The notes below the pieces were generated by a model. That model saw only the letters and a list, made by a program, of their open reading frames with translations. It was not told where the DNA came from and ran no database searches. Shown piece after piece: positions 39,501-52,207 of a stretch of 64,000 nucleotides of DNA. The stretch comes from Petrolisthes cinctipes (lineage: Eukaryota > Arthropoda > Malacostraca > Decapoda > Porcellanidae): assembly GCA_033782935.1 (NCBI GenBank), contig JAWQEG010001376.1, forward strand, positions 124,001-188,000, given 5' to 3'. The translations under genes were made by a program, and so were the position numbers. Position 1 is the stretch's first letter. The number at the start of each line of letters is the position of its first letter.

Positions 39501-41500
39501 CATGCCTACTCAGTGCTAGAATGTTTTCAAAATAGAGGCTCAGAACATGCTAAAAATCGATATTTTAGGTGCCCGAAGTCGATATGTGCATGCATCTTCT
39601 GTACCCGTTTATATCTCAAATTCAGGCTCAAAACACCCAAAAATTCGTTATTTTTGGGTCCCAAAAGCGATCTGTACATGCCTACTCCGTGTTAGAGTAT
39701 TTTCAAAATACAGGCCTAAAACATGCTGTAAATCGATATTTTAGCTGCCCAAAGTCAATATGTGTATTAATCTTTTGTACCCGTCTATATCCCAAACTCA
39801 GGTTCAAAACACTCGAAAATTCGATATTTTTGGGTCCCAGAAGCGATCTGTACATGCCTACTCCGTGTTAGAGTATTTTCAAAATAAAGGCCAAAAACAT
39901 GATCAAAATCGATAATTTAGGTCCCCAAAGTCGATATGTGCATGCATCTTCTGTACCCGTTTATATCTCAAATTCAGACTCAAAACACCCGATTATTCGA
40001 TATTTTTGGGTCCCAAAAGCCATCTGTACATGCATACTCCGTGTTAGAGTATTTTCAAAATACAGGCCTAAAACATGCAGTAAATCGATATTTTAGTTGC
40101 CCAAAGTCAATATGTGCATGCATCTTCTGTAGCCGTTTATATATCAAATTCAGGCTCAAAACACCCGAAAATTCAATAGTTTTGGGTCCCAGAAGCGATC
40201 TGTACATGCCTACTTAGTGCTTGAATGTTTTTAAAATAGAGGCTCAGAACATGCTAAAAATCGATATTTTGGGTGCCCAAAGTCAATATGTGCATGCATG
40301 TTCTGTACCCGTTTATATCTCAAATTTAGGCTCAAAACACCCGAAAATTCGATATTTTTGGTTCCCAGAAGCGATCTGTGCATGCCTACTCCGTGTTAGA
40401 GTACCTTAAAAATTCAAGCCCAAAACATGCTAAAAATCGATATATAAGGTGCCCAAAGTGGATATGACCATGCATCTTCTGTACCCGATCATATCTCAAA
40501 TTCAGGCTCAAAACACCCGAATATTCGATATTTTTGGGTCCCAAAAGCCATCTGTACATGCATACTCCGTGTTAGAGTATTTTTAAAATACAGGCCGAAA
40601 ACATACTAGAAATCGATATTTTAGGTGCCCAAAGTCAATATGTGCATGCATCTTCTGTACCCGTTTATATCTCAAATTCAGGCTCAAAACACCCGAAAAT
40701 TCAATATTTTTGGGTCTCAGAAGCGATCTGTACGTGCATACTCCTCCGTGTTAGAGTGTTTTTAAAATACAGGACTAAAACATGCTGAAAATCGATATTT
40801 TATGTGCAAAGAGTCGATATGTGCATGCTTCTTCTGTACCCGTTTATATCTCAAATGAAGGCTCAAAACACCCGAAAATTCAATATTTTTGGGTCCCAGA
40901 AGCGATCTGTAAGTGCATACTCCGTGTTAGAGTGTTTTTAAAATTCAGGCCCAAAACATGCTGAAAATCGATATTTTAGGTGCCCAAAGTCAATATGTGT
41001 ATGCATCTTCTGTACCCGTGTATATCCCAAATTCAGGTTCAAAACACTCGAAAATTCTATATTTCAGGGTCCCAGAAGCTATCCGTACATGCCTACTTCT
41101 TGTTAGAATGTTTTCAAGATACACACCCAAAACATGCTCAAAATCGATATTTTAGGTGCAAAAAGTCGATATGTGCATGCATCTTCTGTACTCGTTTATA
41201 TCTCAAATTCAGGCTCAAAACACCCGAAAATTCAATATTTTTTTTGTCCCCGAAGCGATTTGTACATGCCTACTCCGTGTTAGAGTATTTCCAAGATACA
41301 GGCCCAAAACATGCTCAAAATCGATATTTTAGGTGGCCAAAGTCGATATGTGCATGCATCTTTTGTATCCGTCTATATTCCAAATTCAGGTTCAAAACAC
41401 CCTAAAATTCGATATTTTTGGGTTCCTGAAGCGATCTGTACATACCTACTCCTTCCTAGAATTTTTTCAAGATACAGACCCAAAACATGCTCAAAATCGA
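36540..41500. repeat. Duplicated block: 36.54-37.5 kb and 40.41-41.5 kb
   Basis: At the left end the offset is 3,872 bp, exactly 22 x 176 (GTGGATATGACC near 36587 and 40459). From 36907/40958 on it is 4,051 bp. The extra length in the second copy is one more monomer plus a 3-bp CTC insertion (CTCCTCCGTG at 40741). Shared variants include TTCAAGCCCAAAACAT, ATATTTCAGGGTCCC and TTTTTTTTGTCCCCGAAGCG-type monomers. Confidence 0.75.
37884..37900 (+). other. CENP-B-box-like 17-mer (best match seen)
   Basis: The sequence ATTCGATATTTTCGGGT fits the mammalian CENP-B box core NTTCGNNNNANNCGGGN at eight of nine fixed positions; only the central A is T. Ordinary monomers have T instead of C before GGG and match seven of nine. 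The spacing between TTCG and GGG is right in nearly every monomer. CENP-B itself is known from mammals, and this organism may not have it. The resemblance may be coincidence, and I claim similarity only. Confidence 0.3.
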
Positions 41501-43069
41501 TATTTTAGGTGCAAAATGTCGATATGTGCATGCATCTTCTGTACCCGTTTATATCTCAAATTCAGGCTCAAAACACCCGAAAATTCGATATTTTTGGGTC
41601 CCCGAAGTGATCTGTACATGCCTACTCCGTGTTAGAGTATTTTCAAAATACAGGCCCAAAACATGCTCAAAATCGATATTGTAGGTGCCCAAAGTCGATA
41701 TGTGCATGCATCTTCTGTATCCGTCTATATCCTAAATTCAGGTTCAAAACACCCGAAAACTCGATATTTTTGGGTCCCAGAAGCGATCTGTACATACCTA
41801 CTCCTTCCTAGAATTTTTTCAAGATACAGACCCAAAACATGCTCAAAATCGATATTTTAGGAGCAAAAAGTCGATATGTGCATGCATCCTGTGTACCCGG
41901 TTATATCCCAAATTCTGGCTCAAAACCCCCGAAAATTCGATTTATTTGGGTTCCAGAAGCGATCTGTACGTGCATACACCGTGTTAGAGTGTTTTTAAAA
42001 TATAGGCCAAAACCATGCTCAAAATCGATAATTTAGGTCCCCAAAGTCGATATGTGCATGCATCTTCTGTACCCGTTTATATCTCAAATTCAGACTCAAA
42101 ACACCCGATTATTCGATATTTTTGGGTCCCAAAAGCCATCTGTACGTGCATACTCCGTGTTAGAGTATTTTCAAAATACAGGCCTAAAACATGCAGTAAA
42201 TCGATATTTTAGTTGCCCAAAGTCAATATGTGTATGCATCTTCTGTACCCGTCTATATCCCAAATTCAGGTTCAAAACACTCGAAAATTCGATATTTTTG
42301 GGTCCCAGAAGCAGTCTGTTCATGCCTACTTCTTGCTAGAAAGTTTTCAAGATACAGACCCAAAACATGCTCAAAATCGATATTTTAGGTGCAAAAAGTC
42401 GATATGTGCATGCATCTTCTGTACCCGTTTATATCTCAAATTCAGGCTCAAAACTCCGAAAATTCGATATTTTTGTGTCCCAAAAGCGATCTGTACCTGC
42501 ATACTCCGTGTTAGAGTGTTTTTTAAATACAGGCCCAAAACATGTTGAAAATTGATATTTTAGGTGCACAAAGTCAATATGTGCATGCATTCTCTGTACC
42601 CGGTTATACCTCAAATTCAGGCTCAAAACACCCGAAAATTAAATATTTTTGGGTCCCAGAAGCGATCTGTACATGCCTACTCAGTGCTAGAATATTTTCA
42701 AAATAGAGGCTCAGAACATTCTTAAAATCGATATTTTAGGTGCCCGAAATCGATATGTGCATGCATCTTCTGTACCCGTTTATATCTCAAATTCAGGCTT
42801 AAAACACCCAAAAATTCGATATTTTTGGGTCCCAAAAGCGATCTGTACATGCCTACTCCGTGTTAGAGTATTTTCAAAATACAGGCCTAAAACATGCTGT
42901 AAATCGATATTTTAGCTGCCCAAAGTCAATATGTGTATGCATCTTCTGTACCCGTCTATATCCCAAATTCATGTTCAAAACACTCGAAAATTCGATATTT
43001 TTGGGTCCCAGAAGCAATCTGTACATGCCTACTTCTTGCTAGAAAGTTTTAAGATACAGACTCAAAACA

Positions 43070-45880
43070 TGCTTTAAAATCGATATTTTAGGTGCAAAAA
43101 GTCGATATGAGCATGCATCTTCTGTACCCGTTTATATCTCAAATTCAGGCTCAAAACTCCGAAAATTCGATATTTTTGGGTCCCAGAAGCGATCTGTACA
43201 TGCATACTCCGTGTTACAGTGTTTTTATATACAGGCCCAAATAATGCTGAAAATTGATATTTTAGGTGCACAAAGTCAATATGTGTATGCATTCGCTGTA
43301 CCCGGTTATATCTCAAATTCAGGCTCAAAACACCCGAAAATTCAATATTTTTGGGTCCCAGAAGCGATCTGTACATGCCTACTCAGTGCTAGAATATTTT
43401 CAAAATATAGCCTCAGAACATGCTAAAAATCGATATTTTGGGTGCCCAAAGTCAATATGTGCATGCATGTTCTGTACCCGTTTATATCTCAAATTTAGGC
43501 TCAAAACAACCGAAAATTCGATATTTTTGGGTCCCAGAAGCGATCTGTATATGCCTACTCCGTGTTTGAGTATTTTCAAAATACATGCCCAAAACGTGCT
43601 GAAAATCGATATTTTAGGAGCCCAAAGTCGATATGTGCATGCATCTTTTGTATCCGTCTATATTCCAAATACAGGTTCAAAACACCCGAAAAATCGATAT
43701 TTTTTGGGTTCCAGAAGCGATCTGTACATACCTACTCCTTCCTAGAATTTTTTCAAGATACAGACCCAAAACATGCTCAAAATCGATATTTTAGGTGCAA
43801 AATGTCGATATGTGCATGCATCTTCTGTACCCGTTTATATCTCAAATTCAGGTTCAAAACACCTGAAAATTCGATATTTTTGGGTCCCAAAAGCGATATG
43901 TACATGTCTACTCCGTGTTAGAGTATTTTTAAAATACAGGCCCAAAACATATTAAAAATCGATATTTTAGGTGCCCAAAGTCGATATGTGCATGCATCTT
44001 CTGTACCCGTTTATATCTTAAATTCAGGCTCAAAACACCCTAAAATTCAATATTTTTGGGTCCCAGAAGCAATCTGTACGTGCATACTCCGTGTTAGAGT
44101 GTTTTTAAAATACAGGCCCAAAACATGCTAAAAATCTATATTTTAGGTGCCCAAAGTCAATATGTGTATGCATCTTCTGTACCCGTGTATATTCCAAATT
44201 TAGGTTCAAAACACTCGAAAATTCTATTATTTTGGGTCCCAGAAGCAATCTGTACATGCCTACTTCTTGCTAGAATGTTTTCAAGATACACACCCAAAAC
44301 ATGCTCAAAATCGATATTTTAGGTGCAAAAAGTCGATATGTGCATGCAACTCCTGTATCTGTTTATATCTCAAATTCTGGCTCAAAACACCAGAAAATTC
44401 GATATTTTTGGGTCCCCGAAGTGATCTGTACATGCCTACTCCGTGTTAGAGTATTTTCAAAATACAGGCCCAAAACATGCTCAAAATCGATATTGTAGGT
44501 GCCCAAAGTCGATATGTGCATGCATCTTCTGTATCCGTCTATATCCCAAATTCAGGTTCAAAACACCAGAAAATTCGATATTTTTGGGTCCCAGAAGCGA
44601 TCTGCACATACCTACTCCTTCCTAGAATTTTTTCAAGATACAGACCCAAAACATGCTCAAAAGCGATATTTTAGGAGCAAAAAGTCGATATGTGCATGCA
44701 TCTTCTGTACCCGTTTATATCTCAAATTCAGGCTCATAATACCCGAAAATTCCACATTTTGGGGTCCCTTAAGCGATCTGTACATGCATACTCAGTGCTA
44801 GAATGTTTTCAAAATATAGGCTCAAAACATGCTAAAAATCGATATTATAGGTGACCAAAGTCGATATGTGCATGCTTCTTCTGTACCCGTTTATATCTCA
44901 AATTCAGGCACAAAACAACTGAAAATTCGATATTTTTGGGTCCCAAAAGCGATCTGTACATGTCTACTCCGTGTTAGAGTATTTTTAAAATACAGGCCCA
45001 AAACATACTAAAAATCGATATTTTAGGTGCCCAAAGTCGATATGCGCATTCATCTTCTGTACCCGTTTATATCTCAAATTCAGGCTCAAAACACCCGAAA
45101 ATTCAATTTTTTTTGGTCCCAGAAGCGATCTGTACGTGCCTACTCCTTGCTAGAATGTTTTCAAGATACAGACCCAAAACATGCTTAAAAATCGATAATT
45201 TAGGTCCCCAAAGTCGATATGTGCATGCATCTTCTGTACCCGTTTATATCTCAAATTCAGACTCAAAACACCCGATTATTCGATATTTTTGGGTCCCAAA
45301 AGCCATCTGTACATGCATACTCCGTATTAGAGTATTTTCAAAATACAGGCCTAAAACATGCTGTAAATCGATATTTTAGCTGCCCAAAGTCAATATGTGT
45401 ATGCATTTTCTGTACCCGTCTATATCCCAAATTCAGGTTCAAAACACTCGAAAATTCGATATTTTTGGGTCCCAGAAGCAATCTGTACATGCCTACTTCT
45501 TGCTAAAAAGTTTTAAGATACAGACCCAAAACATGTTTTAAAATCGATATTTTAGGTGCAAAAAGTCGATATGAGCATGCATCTTCTGTACCCGTTTATA
45601 TCTCAAATTCAGGCTCAAAACAGTCAAAAATTCGATATTTTTGGGTCCCAGAAGCGATCTGTACATGCATACTCCGTGTTACAGTGTTTTTATATACAGG
45701 CCCAAATAATGCTGAAAATTGATATTTTAGGTGCACAAAGTCAATATGTGTATGCATTCGCTGTACCCGGCTATATCTCAAATTCAGGCTCAAAACACCC
45801 GAAAATTCAATATTTTTGGGTCCCTGAAGCGATCTGTACATGCCTACTCAGTGCTAGAATATTTTTAAAATAGAGGCTCA
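43070..45880. repeat. Duplicated block: 43.07-43.4 kb and 45.54-45.87 kb
   Basis: The rare variant GTGTTACAGTGTTTTTATAT at 43211 recurs at 45676, an offset of 2,465 bp (14 monomers plus 1). Both copies also share CATGCTTTAAAATCG-like upstream variants, GATATGAGCATGCATC and ATTCGCTGTACCCGG. A third relative lies in 50.1-50.4 kb and its duplicate at 51.5-51.8 kb. Confidence 0.65.
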
Positions 45881-46083
45881 GAACATGCTAAAAATCGATA
45901 TTTTGGGTGCCCAAAGTCATTATGTGCATGCATGTTCTGTACCCGTTTATATCTCAAATTTAGGCTCAAAACACCCGAAAATTCGATATTTTTGGGTCCC
46001 AGAAGCGATCTGTACATGCCTACTCCGTGTTAGAGTACTTTCAAAATACAGGCCATAAAAAATGCTGAAAATCGATATTTTAG

Positions 46084-46990
46084 GTGTCAAAAGTCAATAT
46101 GTGCATACATCTTTTGTACCCGTTTATATCCCAAATTCATGCTCAAAACACCCGAAAATTTAAATTTTTTGAGTCCCAGAAGCTATCTGTACAAGCTTAC
46201 TTAGTGATAGAATATTTTCAAAATATTGGCCCAAAACATACTAAAAATCGACATTTTGGGTGCCCAAAGTCAATATATGCATACGTCTTTTGTACCCGTT
46301 TATATCCCAAATTCAGGCTCAAAACACCCGAAAATTCGATATTTTTGGGTCACAAAAGCGATCCGTACATGCCTACTCAGTGATAGAATATTTTCAAACT
46401 ATAGGCTTAAAACATACTAAAAATCGATATTTTGGGTGCCCAAAGTCGATATGTCGATGTATCTTCTGTACCCGTTTATATCTCAAATTCAGGCTCAAAA
46501 CACCCGAAAATTAGATATTTTTGTGTCCCAGAAACGATATGTCTATGCCTACTCCGTGTTTGAGTATTTTCAAAATACATGCCCAAAACATGCTAAAAAT
46601 AGATATATTAGGTGCAAAAAGTCGATATGTCGATGCATCTTCAGTATCCATTTATATCTCAAAATAAGGCTCAAAACACCCGAAAATTCGGTATTTTTGG
46701 GTCCCAGAAGCAATCTGTACATGCCTACTCCTTACTAGAATGTTTTTAAGATACAGATCCAGAACAAGCTCAAAATCAATATTTTGGGTGCAAAAAGTCG
46801 ATATGTGCCTGCATCTTCAGTACCCGTTTATATCTCAAATTCAGGCTCAAAACAGTCAAAAATTCAATATTTTTGGGTCCCAGAAGCTATCTGTACATGT
46901 CTACTCAGTGCTAGATTGTTTTTAAAATATAGGCTTAAAACATGCTAAAAATCGACATTTTAGGTGTCCAAAGTCGATATGTGCATACAT
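46084..46990. repeat. Island of E-type monomers inside region D
   Basis: This stretch matches region E in monomer order. CAATATATGCATACGTC occurs at 46271 and 52429 (offset 6,158 bp), and ATACAGATCC with CAAGCTCAAAATCA at 46751 and 53261 (offset 6,510 bp). The rise in offset equals two monomers, so the island lacks two that E has. D-type monomers lie on both sides. I infer a segment copied or moved between 46 and 53 kb. Confidence 0.7.
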
Positions 46991-49295
46991 CTTTTGTACC
47001 AGTTTATATCCCAAATTTAGTCTCAAAACACCCGAAAATTCAATATTTTTGGGTCCCAGAAGCGATCTGTACATGCCTACTCCGTGTTAGAGTACTTTCA
47101 ATATACAGGCCATAAAAAATGCTAAAAAATCGATATTTAAGGTACCCAAAGTGGATATGAGCATGCATCTTCTGTACCCGATCATATCTCAAATTCAGGC
47201 TCAAAACACCCGAATATTCGATATTTTTGGGTCCCAAAAGCCATCTGTACATGCATACTCCGTGTTAGAGTATTTTTAAAATACAGGCCTAAAACATGCT
47301 GAAAATCTATATTTTAGCTGCCCATAGTCGATATGTGCATGCATCTTCTGTACCCGTTTATATCTCAAATTCAGGCTCAAAACACCCGAAAATTCGATAT
47401 TTTTGGGTCCCAAAAGCGATCTGTACATGTCTACTCCGTGTTAGAGTATTTTTAATATACAGGCCCAAAACATACTAAAAATCGATATTTTAGGTGCCCA
47501 AAGTCGAAATGTGCATGCATCTTCTGTAGCCGTTTATATATCAAATTCAGGCTCAAAACACCCGAAAATTCAATATTTTTGGGTCTCAGAAGCGATCTGT
47601 ACGTGCATACTCCGTGTTAGAGTGTTTTTAAAATACAGGACCAAAACATGCTCAAAATCGATATTTTATGTGCCCAACGTCAATATGTGTATGCATCTTC
47701 TGTACCCGTCTATATCTCAAATTCCGGTTTAAAACACCCGAAAATTCGATATTTTTGGGTCCCTTAAGCAATCTGCACATGCCTAATCAGTGCTAGAATG
47801 TTTTTAAAATACAGGCCCAAAACATGCTATAAATCGATATTTTAGGTGTCTAAAGTCGATATGTGCATGCATCTTCTGTACCCGTTTATATCCCAAATTC
47901 AGGTTCAAAACACCAGAAACTTCGATATTTTGGGGTCCCAGAAGCGATCTTTACATGCCTACTCTTTTCTAGAATTGTTTAAAGATACAGACCCAAAATA
48001 TGCTCAAAATCGATATTTTAGGTGCAAAAAGTCGATATGTGGATGCATCTTCTGTACCCGTTTATATCTCAAATTCAGACTCAAAACACCCGAAAATTAA
48101 ATATTTTTTTTGTCCCCGAAGCGATTTGTACATGCCTACTCCGTGTTAGAGTATTTTCAAAATACAGGCCCAAAACATGCTGAAAATCGATATTTTAGGT
48201 GCCCAAAGTCGATATGTGCATGCATCTTTTGTATCCGTCTATATTCCAAATTCATGTTCAAAACACCCGAAAATTCGATATTTTTGGGTTCCAGAAGCGA
48301 TCTGTACATACCTACTCCTTCCTAGAATTTTTTCAAGATACAGACCCAAAACATGCTCAAAATCGATATTTTAGGTGCAAAATGTCGATATGTGCATGCA
48401 TCTTCTGTACCCATTTATATCTCAAGTTCAGGATCAAAACACCCGAAAATTCGATATTTTTGGGTCCCTAAAGTTATCTGTACATGTCTACTCCGTGTTA
48501 GAGTATTTTTAAAATACAGCCCCAAAACATACTAAAAATCGATATTTTAGGTGCCCAAAGTCGATATGTGCATGCATCTTCTGAACCCGTTTATATCTCA
48601 AATTCAGTCTCAAAACACCCGAAAATTCAATATTTTTGGGTCCCTTAAGCGATCTGTACATGCATTTTCAGTGCTAGAATGTTTTCAAAATATACGCTCA
48701 AAACATGCTAAAAATCGATATTTTAGGTGTTCAAAGTCGATATGTCCATGCTTCTTCTGTACCCGTTTATATCTCAAATTCAGGTTCAAAACACCCGAAA
48801 ATTCTATATTTTTGGGTCCCAAAAGCGATATGTACGTGCATACTCCGTGTTAGAGTGTTTTTAAAATACAGGCCTAAAACATGCTGAAAATCGATATTTT
48901 AGGTGCCCAAAGTCAATATGTGTATGCATCTTCTGTACCCGTGTATATCCCAAATTCAGGTTCAAAACACTCGAAAATTCTATATTTTTGGGTCCCAGAA
49001 GCAATCTGTAGATGCCTACTTCTTGCAAGAATGTTTTCAAGATACACACCCAAAACATGCTCAAAATCGATATTTTAGGTGCAAAAAGTCGATATGCGCA
49101 TGTATCTTCTGTACCCGTTTATATCTCAAATTCAGGCTCAAAACACCCGAAAATTCGATATTTTTGGGTCCCCGAAGTGATCTGTACATGCCTACTCCGT
49201 GTTAGAGTATTTTCAAAATACAGGCCCAAAACATGCTCAAAATCGATATTTTAGGTGCCCAAAGTCGATATGTGCATGCATCTTCTGTATCCGTC
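46991..49295. repeat. Region D monomers between the island and the 1,406-bp duplication
   Basis: The stretch resumes D subtypes (GTACGTGCATACTC, CATACCTACTCCTTCCTAG, GGTGCAAAATGTCG) in an order related to 33.2-34.4 kb and 37.2-38.5 kb, but with more private variants. Near 47130 it begins with a monomer reading GTGGATATGAGC and CCCGATCATATC. That subtype also occurs at the window start and near 36590, 40460 and 52250. No non-satellite sequence is present. Confidence 0.7.
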
Positions 49296-50701
49296 TATAT
49301 CCCAAATTCAGGTTCAAAACACCGAAAATTCGATATTTTTGGGTCCCAGAAGCGATGTGTACATACCTACTCCTTCCTAGAATTTTTTCAAGATACAGAC
49401 CCAAAACATGCTCAAAATCGATATTTTAGGTGCAAAAAGTCGATATGTGCATGCATCCTGTGTACCGGGTTATATCCCAAATTGTGGCTCAAAACCCCCG
49501 AAAATTCGATTTATTTGGGTCCCAGAAGCGATCTGTACCTGCATAATCCGTGTTAGAGTGTTTTTTAAATACAGGCCCAAAACATGTTGAAAATCGATAT
49601 TTTAGGTGCACAAAGTCAATATGTGCATGCATTCTCTGTACCCGGTTATATCTCAAATTCAGGCTCAAAACACCCGAAAATTTAATATTTTTGGGTCCCA
49701 GAAGCGATCTGTACATGCCTACTCAGTGCAAGAATGTTTTCAAAATATAGGCTCAGAACATGCTAAAAATCGATATTTTAGGTGCCCGAAGTCGATATGT
49801 GCATGCATCTTCTGTACCCGTGTATATCTCAAATTCAGGCTCAAAACACCCAAAAATTCGATATTTTTGGGTCCCAAAAGCGATCTGTACATCCCTACTC
49901 CGTGTTAGAGTATTTTCAAAATACATGCCTAAAACATGCTGTAATTCGATATTTTAGGTGCCCAAAGTCAATATGTGTATGCATCTTCTGTACACGTGTA
50001 TATCCCAAATTCAGGTTCAAAACACTCGAAAATTCGATATCTTTGGGTCCCAGAAGCAATCTGTACATGCCTACTTCTTGCTAGAAAGTTTTAAAGATAG
50101 AGACCCAAAACATGCTTTAAAATCGATATTTTAAAGGCAAAAAGTCGATATGAGCATGCATCTTCTGTACCCGTTTATATCTCAAATTCAGGCTCAAAAC
50201 TCCGAAAATTCGATATTTTTGTGTCCCAGAAGCGATCTGTACATGCATACTCCGTGTTACAGTGTTTTTAAATACTAGCCCAAAACATGCTGAAAATTGA
50301 TATTTTAGGTGCACAAAGTCAATATGTGTATGCATTCGCTGTACCCGGTTATATCTCAAATTCAGGCTCAAAACACCCGAAAATTCAATATTTTTGGGTC
50401 CCAGAAGCGATCTGTACATGCCTACTCAGTGCTAGAATATTTTTAAAATAGAGGCTCAGAACATGCTAAAAATCGATATTTTGGGTGCCCAAAGTCAATA
50501 TGTGCATGCATGTTCTGTACCCGTTTATATCTCAAATTTAGGCTCAAAACACCCGAGAATTCGATATTTTTGGGTCCCAGAAGCGATCTGTATATGCCTA
50601 CTCCGTGTTTGAGTATTTTCAAAATACATGCCCAAAACATGCTGAAAATCGATATTTTAGCTGCCCATAGTCGATATGTGCATGCATCTTCTGTACCCGT
50701 T
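49296..50701. repeat. 1,406-bp tandem duplication, copy 1 (8 monomers)
   Basis: The block repeats immediately downstream at an offset of 1,406 bp. The left limit is C49295 against T50701. By eye I saw a single substitution inside the pair, T49412 versus G50818. Rare variants such as GCGATGTGTACATACC, ACCGGGTTATATCCC, CCCAAATTGTGGC and CCTGCATAATCCG are shared by both copies. The strict match ends at 50687/52093. Confidence 0.87.
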
Positions 50702-52093
50702 TATATCCCAAATTCAGGTTCAAAACACCGAAAATTCGATATTTTTGGGTCCCAGAAGCGATGTGTACATACCTACTCCTTCCTAGAATTTTTTCAAGAT
50801 ACAGACCCAAAACATGCGCAAAATCGATATTTTAGGTGCAAAAAGTCGATATGTGCATGCATCCTGTGTACCGGGTTATATCCCAAATTGTGGCTCAAAA
50901 CCCCCGAAAATTCGATTTATTTGGGTCCCAGAAGCGATCTGTACCTGCATAATCCGTGTTAGAGTGTTTTTTAAATACAGGCCCAAAACATGTTGAAAAT
51001 CGATATTTTAGGTGCACAAAGTCAATATGTGCATGCATTCTCTGTACCCGGTTATATCTCAAATTCAGGCTCAAAACACCCGAAAATTTAATATTTTTGG
51101 GTCCCAGAAGCGATCTGTACATGCCTACTCAGTGCAAGAATGTTTTCAAAATATAGGCTCAGAACATGCTAAAAATCGATATTTTAGGTGCCCGAAGTCG
51201 ATATGTGCATGCATCTTCTGTACCCGTGTATATCTCAAATTCAGGCTCAAAACACCCAAAAATTCGATATTTTTGGGTCCCAAAAGCGATCTGTACATCC
51301 CTACTCCGTGTTAGAGTATTTTCAAAATACATGCCTAAAACATGCTGTAATTCGATATTTTAGGTGCCCAAAGTCAATATGTGTATGCATCTTCTGTACA
51401 CGTGTATATCCCAAATTCAGGTTCAAAACACTCGAAAATTCGATATCTTTGGGTCCCAGAAGCAATCTGTACATGCCTACTTCTTGCTAGAAAGTTTTAA
51501 AGATAGAGACCCAAAACATGCTTTAAAATCGATATTTTAAAGGCAAAAAGTCGATATGAGCATGCATCTTCTGTACCCGTTTATATCTCAAATTCAGGCT
51601 CAAAACTCCGAAAATTCGATATTTTTGTGTCCCAGAAGCGATCTGTACATGCATACTCCGTGTTACAGTGTTTTTAAATACTAGCCCAAAACATGCTGAA
51701 AATTGATATTTTAGGTGCACAAAGTCAATATGTGTATGCATTCGCTGTACCCGGTTATATCTCAAATTCAGGCTCAAAACACCCGAAAATTCAATATTTT
51801 TGGGTCCCAGAAGCGATCTGTACATGCCTACTCAGTGCTAGAATATTTTTAAAATAGAGGCTCAGAACATGCTAAAAATCGATATTTTGGGTGCCCAAAG
51901 TCAATATGTGCATGCATGTTCTGTACCCGTTTATATCTCAAATTTAGGCTCAAAACACCCGAGAATTCGATATTTTTGGGTCCCAGAAGCGATCTGTATA
52001 TGCCTACTCCGTGTTTGAGTATTTTCAAAATACATGCCCAAAACATGCTGAAAATCGATATTTTAGCTGCCCATAGTCGATATGTGCATGCAT
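50702..52093. repeat. 1,406-bp tandem duplication, copy 2
   Basis: This is the adjacent direct copy of 49296-50687. It ends at 52093, where CATGCATC of copy 1 becomes CATGCATG. From there the sequence copies the monomer 176 bp upstream for about 115 more bases. Then region E begins. Confidence 0.87.
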
Positions 52094-52207
52094 GTTCTGT
52101 ACCCGTTTATATCTCAAATTTAGGCTCAAAACACCCGAGAATTCGATATTTTTGGGTCCCAGAAGCGATCTGTATATGCCTACTCCGTGTTTGAGTATTT
52201 TCAAAAT
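52081..52207. repeat. Partial monomer duplication at the D/E junction
   Basis: Bases 52081-52207 repeat 51905-52031 at an offset of exactly 176 bp, including the rare GAGAATTCG and GTGTTTGAG variants. The match stops between 52207 and 52208 (TCAAAATT against TCAAAATA). From 52208 the monomers are of the TTCAAGCTC, TTTAAGGTGCCC and CCCGATCATATC type. The switch between monomer populations is therefore sharp. Confidence 0.75.

Larger units (their letters stand above)
21231..52207. repeat. Region D: young HOR and segmental-duplication block
   Basis: Large blocks recur in the same monomer order and with few differences. The offsets are near whole numbers of monomers: 3,694-3,697 bp (21), 3,872 (22), 4,051 (23), 3,342 (19), 3,165 (18), 2,640 (15), 2,814 (16), 1,406 (8) and 1,055 (6). 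Characteristic subtypes are CATACCTACTCCTTCCTAG, GTACGTGCATACTCCGTG, GATAATTTAGGTCCC and GGTGCACAAAGTCAATATG. Because offsets vary while order is kept over long stretches, this looks like repeated unequal exchange, not one regular HOR. Confidence 0.85.
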
